DNA of 64,000 nt from contig NZ_WACR01000004.1 in the NCBI RefSeq assembly GCF_008806325.1, forward strand, positions 124,001 to 188,000, written 5' to 3'. Below are positions 34,855-43,061 of the stretch, one piece after another. How positions within the stretch are numbered: the first letter of the stretch is position 1; every line of letters begins with the position of its first letter. The notes under the pieces are model-generated. The model did not search any database. It was not told the DNA's origin and saw only the letters and a program-made list of their open reading frames with translations. Source of the stretch: Salibacter halophilus (GTDB taxonomy: Bacteria > Bacteroidota > Bacteroidia > Flavobacteriales_G > Salibacteraceae). A program made the position numbers and the translations under genes.

Positions 34855-34903
34855 TAAAAACAAAAAAGCTTTGAAAGTGCAGTTGTACTACACCTCCAAA
34901 GCT
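34855..34903 (-). terminator. Terminator of the paaG-paaH unit
   Basis: Read on the minus strand, AGCTTTG (34897-34903) pairs with CAAAGCT (34867-34873), with an inner imperfect stem, followed by TTTTTTGTTTTT. It lies about 95 bp after the paaH stop. Confidence 0.6.
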
Positions 34904-34915
34904 AATGATTGTTAC

Positions 34916-34948
34916 ACCTTTTCCAAAGTTCAAAACTTTGGAAAAGGT
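34916..34948. repeat. Perfect palindrome with 15-bp arms downstream of paaH
   Basis: ACCTTTTCCAAAGTT (34916-34930), loop CAA, AACTTTGGAAAAGGT (34934-34948). It shares ends and centre with the palindrome at 33849-33878. It may protect or help terminate the paaGH mRNA. Confidence 0.9.
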
Positions 34949-34996
34949 TTTATTCAGTTAATGATATTTAAAATCCTTCTAAAAAATTTTTTCTAC

Positions 34997-36172
34997 TCAG
35001 TAATGGAAAAGTCGTTGTTCTTTAACCATTTTTTTGAGTAGCGGACTAGGGCGGTAGCGATCATCACCAAAGTGCTCCTGAAGATCCTCTAGTTGTTCCT
35101 GAACCCATTCAAGGCCCAGTTCGTTAGCCCATTTCAATAATCCTTTTGGATAATTGACACCTTTGGTCATTGCCACGTCTATATCCTCCTGTGTTGCGAT
35201 GTTGAGGAATACAGCATCAACGGCTTCGTTGATGAGCATCACAACCACGCGGTTCAGTATATATTTTCCAAGAGCCTCATCCTTTTCGGGTGCAGGGTTC
35301 TGACCGTTATCTTCGTGATTGTAAAAGCCCTGTCCGGTTTTTCTCCCGTAATGGCCTAGTTCTTTCAGGCGTTTTTGGGTGATTGAAGGTTTGTAACGCG
35401 GATCGTAATACATCTGTGTCCACACAGTTTCTGTTACCGTGTAATTCACATCATGACCGATGAGATCAGTAAGTTCGAACGGACCCATTTTAAATCCGCC
35501 AAGATCTTTGAGCGCCCAATCGATAGTAGCGACATCAGCTACGCCTTCTTCGAGCATTTTGAGCGACTCACCGTAGAATGGTCTAGCAACGCGATTCACG
35601 ATAAAGCCGGGAGTGTCTTTTGCTATAACTGTCACTTTTCCCCAGTCTTTGATGAGGTCACGAGTTGCATTTGTCACCTTGGAGTCAGTGGCCATTGAAG
35701 GGATAATCTCAACCAGTTTCATGAGCGGAGCAGGGTTGAAGAAATGCACGCCAATCACATTTTGCTTGTTTTTAACTGCTGCCGCAATTGAGGCAATTGA
35801 CAAAGATGAAGTGTTTGTCGCCAAAATACAGTCCTTATTGGTAACAGACTCCAGTTGATGGAAGATTTGCGTTTTAACATCGATATTTTCGATCACTGCT
35901 TCAATCACCATTCCGCAACCTTCAAAACGGCTGAGTCCGTCAACATATTCAATTCGGCTCAAAATAGTATCAGCTTCGCCCTGAGAGTATTTGCCCTTTT
36001 CTACAAGTCGGTTCATAATCTTCACGAGCGAATGACGAGCTTTGAGCAGCGCTTCTTCCTTTTTGTCGTACATCAATACTTTGTGGCCCGCTGTAGCTGC
36101 TACCTGCGCAATTCCGGTTCCCATTGTTCCGGTTCCAATTACGCCAATAGTTGTATGTTTTGTCAATTTCAT
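34997..36172 (-). CDS. paaH: 3-hydroxyacyl-CoA dehydrogenase (3-hydroxyadipyl-CoA type)
   Basis: NAD-dependent oxidation of 3-hydroxyadipyl-CoA in phenylacetate breakdown. 391 residues: Rossmann domain with GTGTMGTGIAQVAATAGHKV (about 12-31), catalytic His in IGVHFFNPAPLMKLVEII, Asn in NRVARPFYGESLKMLEEG, the first 3HCDH C-terminal domain (about 190-285), and a second shorter copy (about 300-391, LNRVVVMLINEAVDAVF). The extra C-terminal domain makes it longer than a 282-residue single-domain enzyme. Directly downstream of paaG (28 bp). A 3-hydroxybutyryl-CoA role is an alternative. Confidence 0.85.
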   Translation of the reverse strand: MKLTKHTTIGVIGTGTMGTGIAQVAATAGHKVLMYDKKEEALLKARHSLVKIMNRLVEKGKYSQGEADTILSRIEYVDGLSRFEGCGMVIEAVIENIDVKTQIFHQLESVTNKDCILATNTSSLSIASIAAAVKNKQNVIGVHFFNPAPLMKLVEIIPSMATDSKVTNATRDLIKDWGKVTVIAKDTPGFIVNRVARPFYGESLKMLEEGVADVATIDWALKDLGGFKMGPFELTDLIGHDVNYTVTETVWTQMYYDPRYKPSITQKRLKELGHYGRKTGQGFYNHEDNGQNPAPEKDEALGKYILNRVVVMLINEAVDAVFLNIATQEDIDVAMTKGVNYPKGLLKWANELGLEWVQEQLEDLQEHFGDDRYRPSPLLKKMVKEQRLFHY

Positions 36173-36200
36173 ATTCTCAGATTTATAGTGACTTTTCGAT

Positions 36201-36980
36201 TTACTTTCCTGTAAAATTAGGTTTTCTTTTTTCTAAAAATGCCTGAACTCCTTCGTTGTAGTCGTGTGTTTGACCGGCCTCCGTTTGAATATCATCTTCG
36301 CGTTGCAGTTGCTGGCTTAGGTCATTCGTCCAGGATTCGTTGAGCAGTTTTTTGGTCAGACCCAGCCCTTTCGTAGGCATTTTGGCCAGTTTCGTAGCTG
36401 TCTTCTCAATTTCTGAGTTGAAGTCTGCATCAGGAACAGCCTTGTAGATCATGTTCAGATCCTCAGCCTCTTTAGCCGAAACTTTATCTCCCAACATCAT
36501 CAATGCTGTTGCTTTTTGCATGCCCACTAATCGAGGTAGGAAGAACGTTCCACCGCTATCGGGGATTAAACCAATTTTGCTGAATGCCTGAATAAAACTT
36601 GCCGATTCAGTGGCAATCACAATGTCACAAGCTAAAGCAATATTGGCTCCCGCTCCGGCTGCCACACCATTCACAGCAGCTATGATCGGTTTTTCGATGG
36701 CTCTGATCAATTTTATAACCGGGTTGTAGTGTTCCGATACGATTTTTTGAAGCTCGATACCATTGTCATCAGCTGCTTCTTTGAGATCCTGACCGGCACA
36801 AAAAGCTTTTCCATCTCCGGTAAGCACGATGGATCTGACCGAGTCGTCTTTATCAGCTTTTTTCAATTGATTTTGTAACTCCAGAGCCATTTCGCGTACG
36901 AATGAATTGAATTTATCGGCTCTGTTAAAGGTAATGTATGCAACGCCATTTTCATGACGCGTTTGGATTAATTCAGACAT
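36201..36980 (-). CDS. paaG: 2-(1,2-epoxy-1,2-dihydrophenyl)acetyl-CoA isomerase
   Basis: Crotonase-fold enzyme that turns the ring epoxide of phenylacetyl-CoA into an oxepin, the step after PaaABCE. 259 residues. Oxyanion-hole segments are AFCAGQDLKEAA (about 59-70) and VNGVAAGAGANIALACDI (103-120). The segment FSKIGLIPDSGGTFFLPRLVG with Asp 141 is diagnostic for PaaG rather than a general enoyl-CoA hydratase. ATG at 36978-36980. Co-transcribed with paaH, 8 kb from paaABCD. Confidence 0.9.
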   Translation of the reverse strand: MSELIQTRHENGVAYITFNRADKFNSFVREMALELQNQLKKADKDDSVRSIVLTGDGKAFCAGQDLKEAADDNGIELQKIVSEHYNPVIKLIRAIEKPIIAAVNGVAAGAGANIALACDIVIATESASFIQAFSKIGLIPDSGGTFFLPRLVGMQKATALMMLGDKVSAKEAEDLNMIYKAVPDADFNSEIEKTATKLAKMPTKGLGLTKKLLNESWTNDLSQQLQREDDIQTEAGQTHDYNEGVQAFLEKRKPNFTGK

Positions 36981-37070
36981 AATCAATTTTATTTGCAGCG
37001 AAATTAAGGTTTTGGCTTTTTATAGCTGTAATATCTCGTGGAAAGTAAGTAGAAGCTGTTGAAAATAAAA

Positions 37071-37096
37071 AAAGCCACCCGAAAAGGAGTGGCTTT
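37071..37096 (-). terminator. Terminator of mscS
   Basis: AAAGCCAC (37071-37078) and GTGGCTTT (37089-37096); on the minus strand the stem is followed by TTTTTTTATTTT. Confidence 0.85.
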
Positions 37097-37116
37097 GCAA
37101 AATGTATGAATTAATT

Positions 37117-37959
37117 TTAATCTTCTTTTTTCATGTGAACATCGCGTTGCGGAAATGGAATTTCGATTCCTTCAGCATCAAAGCGTAATTTGACTTGTTC
37201 CATGAAATCCCAGTATGTAGGCCAGTAATCTGAAACTTTGGTCCATGGGCGGCAAAGAATATTAACTGAGCTATCAGCCAGCTCGCCAATCACAATTGTT
37301 GGAGCCGGATCATCGAGACAGCGCTCATCTTTTTCAACCATTTCAGTTAGTATTTCCTTAGCGCGTTTGAGGTCAGATCCGTAACCGATGCCAAATACCA
37401 TATCAACACGTGCTATCTCTTTAGCCGAATAGTTTGTAATACTATCGTTAGATAATTTGGCATTCGGAATGACGATTTCTCTGTTTTGAAAATTTCTCAT
37501 TTTGGTGTAAAAAAGCGTTATTTCTTCAACAACACCCATGAAGCCAGCACCATCGATAACATCATCAACTTTAAATGGCTTGAGAATTAAAAGAAGTACA
37601 CCTCCCGCAAAATTGGCAAGAGTTCCCTGGAGAGCTAAACCAACAGCCAAACCTGCGGCACCTAAAACAGCAATAAAACTGGTGGTTTCGATGCCTACCA
37701 TACTGGCTACTGAAATGACAACCAATATCTTAAATAACCAACCTACAATGTTACCGATAAAGGGTTTAAGCGTTGGGTCAAAATCGCGCTTATCAAGTGT
37801 TTTAATGAATCCTTTTTTGATTTTTCCAGCCAACCAAAAACCAATTATCAGTGCTATTATAGCCATGATAACTTTTGGGCCGTAATCGAGTAAATAATCA
37901 AATGCAATTTGTGAGTATTCGTTTACCTTACCGGCAGAGTTTGTAAGTTCTTCTTTCAT
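37117..37959 (-). CDS. mscS: Small-conductance mechanosensitive channel
   Basis: 280 residues, close to E. coli MscS. Three membrane helices, the third being the Gly/Ala-rich pore helix VLGAAGLAVGLALQGTLANFAGGVLLLI (about 94-121). The beta domain contains NREIVIPNAKLSNDSITNYS, and the C-terminal domain ends FPQRDVHMKKED. It releases solutes on hypo-osmotic shock and complements mscL at 4.7 kb. Confidence 0.93.
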   Translation of the reverse strand: MKEELTNSAGKVNEYSQIAFDYLLDYGPKVIMAIIALIIGFWLAGKIKKGFIKTLDKRDFDPTLKPFIGNIVGWLFKILVVISVASMVGIETTSFIAVLGAAGLAVGLALQGTLANFAGGVLLLILKPFKVDDVIDGAGFMGVVEEITLFYTKMRNFQNREIVIPNAKLSNDSITNYSAKEIARVDMVFGIGYGSDLKRAKEILTEMVEKDERCLDDPAPTIVIGELADSSVNILCRPWTKVSDYWPTYWDFMEQVKLRFDAEGIEIPFPQRDVHMKKED

Positions 37960-38012
37960 TTTTGTTTGGTTTATTTATTTGCTTTAAAACTATAAATTAT
38001 AATTTAAGTTAT

Positions 38013-38774
38013 TTATTGATCCAAATCGAGTGAGTAAAAAGCACCTATTTCTACCGTCATAACAGTGTAAGGCGACTCAATGTTGTAATTTCCTCTATTT
38101 CCATTCACAGTGTATTTGGCTTCATTGAAGTTGAAACGGGCAGATTGATAGGCTAAGTCTAAGGATAACCCCCACGCATTGTTAAAGTTGTACCGAAATT
38201 CACCCGAAAGTAAATAACTGAACGAAATGGCATTTTCAGAAAAGTAGGTTGATCGTATTTGATCATTACTTTGGTTCGATTGCGCCAGTAGTTCAACACG
38301 GGGTAGCTCACCGTAAGCGAGCCCGGGTTTAAATGACAAATTTAAAGATGAGGCTCCATTTGTAATAGCAAATTTAGGTCCGATCCAAAAGCCGTGAATT
38401 TTCCAGCTATCTGCATTTGCACGGTAATCGCCAGCTCGATCACGCGTGAGGTCAGCAGCAATCGATTTGCTATCCATTTGGTTCTGACTGTAACGGTAAT
38501 TGGCCGATATGAAAATGATGTTTTTCAAAAATTTATCTGCATGTAGGTTGACTGTATAACCTGTTTTAGCAAAACCGCTTTCGCTGTTTGAAAAGTTTTC
38601 CGTTTTGGCAAACATACCAAGAGGTTGAGAGAGTCCACCGGTCAACGAAAAAATCCAATCTGGTTTAGTTGGTTTTGGTTGATACTCGTTTCCGTATTGA
38701 TAATCAGGAGCATATTGAGCATTTGAAAATAGTGCTATAGAGCAGGCTAAGATGATTATAAGTAAATATCGCAT
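38013..38774 (-). CDS. Outer-membrane beta-barrel protein of unknown function
   Basis: 253 residues with a signal peptide (LACSIALFSNAQ). The mature part starts with a Pro-rich stretch and is then barrel-like (WIFSLTGGLSQPLG, IIFISANYRYSQN, AISFSYLLSGEFRYNF), ending YTVMTVEIGAFYSLDLDQ. It overlaps the previous gene by 1 bp (TAATG), so the two are translationally coupled and may work together. Confidence 0.65.
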   Translation of the reverse strand: MRYLLIIILACSIALFSNAQYAPDYQYGNEYQPKPTKPDWIFSLTGGLSQPLGMFAKTENFSNSESGFAKTGYTVNLHADKFLKNIIFISANYRYSQNQMDSKSIAADLTRDRAGDYRANADSWKIHGFWIGPKFAITNGASSLNLSFKPGLAYGELPRVELLAQSNQSNDQIRSTYFSENAISFSYLLSGEFRYNFNNAWGLSLDLAYQSARFNFNEAKYTVNGNRGNYNIESPYTVMTVEIGAFYSLDLDQ

Positions 38775-39379
38775 TATGAGTTGGGCGATTTTTGTGGGGT
38801 GATTTTATCCCACGAAAAGTTGAAGTTGACACCCAGTTTAATACTCAATCCAGATGCTATTTGGAATTGCCTGTCTTGTTTGGGAAGTTTCTTTTCAATT
38901 TTTCCTGTATTGCCGTGAGCACCCATCTCAATAAAATAGGTGATAGGAGGAAACTCACGTTCATCTGATGATGTGATTACTTCACAGCCAAATAAACCGT
39001 ATCCGCCAACATTAAAAGGGGTTGTTGTTAAGTCAGGTGCTATCAAAAATGAGAGACCGCCTTCACCGTAAAACCGAAAAGGAGAATCGAGTTGTGAAAC
39101 GATACCAACTGTTCCTACTTCAGCAGATTGAAAGGAACTGGTCTCACTGGAATACTCACTGTTTTTGAATTGAAGGTGATGAACTTTAAAAGTTGTTCTC
39201 ATTCTTTCAAAGTCAAAAAAAGGAGCGTTTAATTTACCACCATAGCCAAATGAATGCGGGTATTTTGTAATCTCAAAAGCGAGTCCGATTCGTTTTTTTT
39301 CTAAGTCGTATAAGTTATTGCCTGAGAAAGCAAGTGCGCTGCTACAAACAGCTAATAGCACGAGTACAAAATTTCTCAT
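38774..39379 (-). CDS. Outer-membrane protein of unknown function
   Basis: 201 residues from the ATG at 39377-39379, with signal peptide MRNFVLVLLAVCSSALAFS. Barrel-like strands KRIGLAFEITKYPHSFGYGG and FQIASGLSIKLGVNFNFSWDKI. First gene of a two-gene unit. A longer start (39418) would put 13 residues before the signal peptide and is not preferred. Confidence 0.6.
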   Translation of the reverse strand: MRNFVLVLLAVCSSALAFSGNNLYDLEKKRIGLAFEITKYPHSFGYGGKLNAPFFDFERMRTTFKVHHLQFKNSEYSSETSSFQSAEVGTVGIVSQLDSPFRFYGEGGLSFLIAPDLTTTPFNVGGYGLFGCEVITSSDEREFPPITYFIEMGAHGNTGKIEKKLPKQDRQFQIASGLSIKLGVNFNFSWDKITPQKSPNS

Positions 39380-39683
39380 GTAAAAATCTGATTCAAAATT
39401 TACGTTTAAAAGGCTCAAGGATTAACAATCATCAAAATAAATAAATATTGTTGATTTGAGTAGGATTAATAACAATGAACTGGCTTCTTTGAATATTTGA
39501 ATCTATAAATAATAATCGAACTCAGGTTAATACTAACACTCAATCCACTGTCCTTTCTCAATAATTCGCTATTTTCGGCAGCTACTTACAACCAAAAATA
39601 ATTAAGGTGAAATGATCGTGATATTTTGATTTTATAGTCAAATTGCGAACGTTTCATTAGACCGTTGAAAAATTATTTACAAG

Positions 39684-40430
39684 ATGAAATCACTCGAAGG
39701 AAAAGTTGTTCTCGTAACCGGAGCCACTCGCGGAATAGGAAAAGCAATTGCCCACACATTAGCTGATAATGGAGCATCTGTGGCTTTTACATTTGCTTCA
39801 TCTGAAGATAAAGCCAAAGCGATTGAAAAAGAACTTACTGATAAAGGGGTACAGGCAAAAGCTTATAAATCCAATGCTGCGAATTTCTCTGCTGCACAGG
39901 AGCTTGTAAATCAGGTTCTTTCAGACTTTGGAAATATTGATGCTCTTGTGAACAACGCTGGCATTACGCGCGACAATCTTCTTATGAGAATGAGTGAAGA
40001 TCACTGGGATGAGGTATTGGAAACAAACCTTAAATCTGTGTTCAACATGACTAAAGCAGTTCAGCGCACAATGCTCAAGAATCGCAAAGGATCAATTGTC
40101 AACATCAGCTCAGTTGTAGGCGTAAAAGGAAATGCCGGACAGGCAAACTACGCAGCTTCAAAAGCCGGAATGATCGGATTTACAAAATCTGTGGCACTAG
40201 AGTTGGGATCGCGCAACATCCGTTGTAATGCAATTGCTCCAGGATTTATTGAAACTGAAATGACAGAGAAACTCGATGAAAAAACAGTTCAGGAATGGCG
40301 CGATGCAATTCCGCTCAAGCGAGGCGGAAAGCCTGAAGATGTAGCTGACCTCGTTCTGTTCCTCGTTGGTGATCAGTCGGCATATATCACCGGGCAAACA
40401 ATCAATGTTGACGGAGGAATGTTAACGTAA
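39684..40430 (+). CDS. fabG: 3-oxoacyl-[acyl-carrier-protein] reductase
   Basis: NADPH-dependent reductase of fatty acid elongation. 248 residues with the SDR cofactor loop GATRGIGKA (about 13-21), NNAG near 88, and the Ser-Tyr-Lys triad in NISSVVGVKGNAGQANYAASKAG. The C-terminal GQTINVDGGM is diagnostic. The next gene starts 1 bp after the stop. Confidence 0.95.
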   Translation: MKSLEGKVVLVTGATRGIGKAIAHTLADNGASVAFTFASSEDKAKAIEKELTDKGVQAKAYKSNAANFSAAQELVNQVLSDFGNIDALVNNAGITRDNLLMRMSEDHWDEVLETNLKSVFNMTKAVQRTMLKNRKGSIVNISSVVGVKGNAGQANYAASKAGMIGFTKSVALELGSRNIRCNAIAPGFIETEMTEKLDEKTVQEWRDAIPLKRGGKPEDVADLVLFLVGDQSAYITGQTINVDGGMLT

Positions 40431-40431
40431 T

Positions 40432-42519
40432 ATGAGCATCACCACAGAGTATTCTCTTTGGTTAATCATAGGGTGTATAGCGCTTGCAGCGTTGTACACC
40501 TACCTTTTGTATTCACCTAACAAGAGTACAAAACCATTTTCCAAAACCGCCATTTGGGCACTCTCAGCCTTTCGCTTTATCTCAGTTTTTGTACTCAGCT
40601 TTTTGTTGCTTAATCCACTGCTCAAAACAACGGTGAGTGAAAGCGAAAAAGCACGCGTAGTAGTTGCCGTAGATAACTCACAAAGCATTGTCCTCAACAA
40701 AGACAGCAATTTTTTCGAAAATCAGTTTCGGTCAGATCTCGATAACTTTTTCACCAAACTTCAGGATCGTTACCAGGTAGAAAAACTCGTTTTTGGAGGT
40801 GAAGTCTCTGAATTACAATCAGCTGATTCGCTCAACTTTTCAGATCCCTATACCAATCATCAGGCGGTAATCGAAAATGTGGATGAAACACACGGTTATT
40901 CGAATCTAGGGGCTATGATCGTAGCAACAGACGGACTCACAAACGAAGGGCGAAATCCGCTCTACTATCAAAAAACCAATAACTTCCCGATTTATACAGT
41001 TGGAATGGGCGATTCATCACGACAACGCGATGTGTTGATCAGGAAGGTGCGTCACAACGATCTGGCTTTTTTGGGCAATACATTTCCTGTTGAGGTGATG
41101 GCCGCAGCTAATGATTTTGAGGGTAATGATGTAAAGGTTGAGATTAAGCAAAATGGGAATGTTCTCAAATCAAAGACCTTTTCAGTTTCAAAACGAAACG
41201 AGTTTAAAAGCTTTGAATTTCAACTAGAAGCGAAGGAGCCCGGTGTTCAAAAATATACTGTTTCATTATCTCGGCTCGATGGCGAGTTGACTTATGTGAA
41301 CAATACACGCGAGTATTACATCGAGGTGATCGACAATCGCAGTAAGATACTTTTTGTGAGTAGTGCACCACATCCTGATATTGGCGCTATGGTGAGATCA
41401 CTAAAACCGCTCGAAAATTATGAGCTCCAAACGCATCTGGCAATTAGTGACGAAGAACTTCCCAACCTGGAACAATTTCAGTTGGTAATCGCTTCCAATA
41501 TTTTTGGTGATCAACACAATGAATTGAGGAGGGATATTACAGAAAGTGATATTCCGGTGTTGTGGCATGGCGGACTCAACTTATCAGCGGGAAATATGTC
41601 TGACATCGGGATGGGAATGGAGCTTTCCAGAGTTAGCAACCAGGTGAGTGATGTTATGGCGTCAGCCAGTAATCAGTTTGATTTATTTGAAATTTCTGAA
41701 AAACTCAACGAGCGAATTGAAAGTTTTCCTCCGCTCAAAATGACTTTCGGGAATTACAATAGCACTGGTGGATTGTCAACGATTTACTTTCAACAGGTTG
41801 GCAACGTGGTAACCGATCAGCCACTTGTTGCTTTTCAGTCCGGCTCTGACCGTAAACAGGGAATCATTTTAGGAGACGGACTTTTCAGATGGCGATTATT
41901 CGATTATGCTCAAAATGGCGATGCGGCCGCTTTTGATGAACTCATTAGAAAATCCGTTCAGTTTTTATTGACTAAAGAGGATAAGTCGCGTTTTCGTTTG
42001 TCGTATGAAAATCAGTTCTCGATTGCACAGCGGGTAGAAATTGGTGCTTCACTCTACGATCCAAGTTACGAGTTGACGAACGAGCCTGATGTAGAGCTCA
42101 CGATCAACCGAAATGGAGAAGAAGTGCCGTACACGATGAGTAGGAGAGGTGATCGCTATGTGCTCGATCTCGGTTTTATGGAACCCGGTGAATATACTTT
42201 TACTGCTGCAACATCACTGGCAGGTGATCAATTTTCGAGAAGTGGAAAGTTTACAGTTAAAAGCATTAGTGTGGAGTCACAAAAAACACGAGCAGATTTT
42301 GGCTTGTTGATGGCTTTAGCTGATCGCAATAACGGCTCTTTTCACAGTGCTCGCGAGCTCGATCAATTAGCTGATGAGTTACTCGCTAAAGACTTCCCAA
42401 CGGTGGCTCACAAACACGATGAATATGCTGATGTAATCGAGCTGGAATGGTTGTTCTTCGTGATATTGCTCTTACTCACTGCCGAGTGGGCAACGAGAAA
42501 ATACCAGGGCGGTTATTGA
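40432..42519 (+). CDS. VWA-like membrane protein
   Basis: 695 residues. Two N-terminal membrane helices (about 8-25 and 38-62), then a VWA-like domain (VVVAVDNSQSIV, AMIVATDGLTNEG, PIYTVGMGDSSRQRDV), an Ig-like middle region, a glutamine amidotransferase-like region without catalytic residues (IIGDG-like IILGDGLFRWRLF), and a C-terminal membrane helix (LEWLFFVILLLLTAEWATRK). This layout is common in Bacteroidota and related to BatA-type proteins; function unknown. It overlaps the convergent DUF4199 gene by 7 bp. Confidence 0.7.
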   Translation: MSITTEYSLWLIIGCIALAALYTYLLYSPNKSTKPFSKTAIWALSAFRFISVFVLSFLLLNPLLKTTVSESEKARVVVAVDNSQSIVLNKDSNFFENQFRSDLDNFFTKLQDRYQVEKLVFGGEVSELQSADSLNFSDPYTNHQAVIENVDETHGYSNLGAMIVATDGLTNEGRNPLYYQKTNNFPIYTVGMGDSSRQRDVLIRKVRHNDLAFLGNTFPVEVMAAANDFEGNDVKVEIKQNGNVLKSKTFSVSKRNEFKSFEFQLEAKEPGVQKYTVSLSRLDGELTYVNNTREYYIEVIDNRSKILFVSSAPHPDIGAMVRSLKPLENYELQTHLAISDEELPNLEQFQLVIASNIFGDQHNELRRDITESDIPVLWHGGLNLSAGNMSDIGMGMELSRVSNQVSDVMASASNQFDLFEISEKLNERIESFPPLKMTFGNYNSTGGLSTIYFQQVGNVVTDQPLVAFQSGSDRKQGIILGDGLFRWRLFDYAQNGDAAAFDELIRKSVQFLLTKEDKSRFRLSYENQFSIAQRVEIGASLYDPSYELTNEPDVELTINRNGEEVPYTMSRRGDRYVLDLGFMEPGEYTFTAATSLAGDQFSRSGKFTVKSISVESQKTRADFGLLMALADRNNGSFHSARELDQLADELLAKDFPTVAHKHDEYADVIELEWLFFVILLLLTAEWATRKYQGGY

Positions 42520-43061
42520 ATCATCTTAGGAAATTTCCTTGCGAATAACACCAGCAACGCTCCGTAAATGAATGAAAGCATGATGAGTCCGAGGAGCGTA
42601 AAAGTAGCCCAGTTCAGCGGTGAAAAAATGTACTCGGTAACCTGTTCAAAGTTTTGAAGAACTTTGTTAGCCTCTTCAGTGCCAACATTATTCTCAGCGA
42701 TTGATTTTTCAAACTCGGCACGTCTTTCCATGATCATTTTATTGAAGAAGTCAGGAGAGACAAAACGGTAAAATATATAGGAAAAAGCAGAGTACAAAAA
42801 CGCCAGTATAGCTGATGGTCTTAGAGCTGCTTTCAGCTCCATGATGTAAGTGAGGTATTCCCTCGACTTGATTCGCTGCTCTCTGATTCCCATGTAGCCG
42901 GCAACGAGGATGAACAACAAAATGGGATAAACGCGTATTGTCCAATCCCAGTTTAAGGTTTCTATCAATAAACGAAATACCACCAATAGCCCGAATAAAA
43001 TCAGGGCTACGGTGGTACTATTTATATTTTTTGGACTGTTGAGTTGCTTTTCTTTAGCCAT
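42513..43061 (-). CDS. DUF4199 membrane protein
   Basis: 182 residues with four membrane helices (about 17-29, 44-57, 86-100, 155-173) and an acidic loop between helices 3 and 4 ([22 protein letters not shown]). This is the pattern of the Bacteroidota-specific DUF4199 family. It follows rho with an 8-bp overlap and ends 7 bp inside the convergent gene. Confidence 0.75.
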   Translation of the reverse strand: MAKEKQLNSPKNINSTTVALILFGLLVVFRLLIETLNWDWTIRVYPILLFILVAGYMGIREQRIKSREYLTYIMELKAALRPSAILAFLYSAFSYIFYRFVSPDFFNKMIMERRAEFEKSIAENNVGTEEANKVLQNFEQVTEYIFSPLNWATFTLLGLIMLSFIYGALLVLFARKFPKMIQ

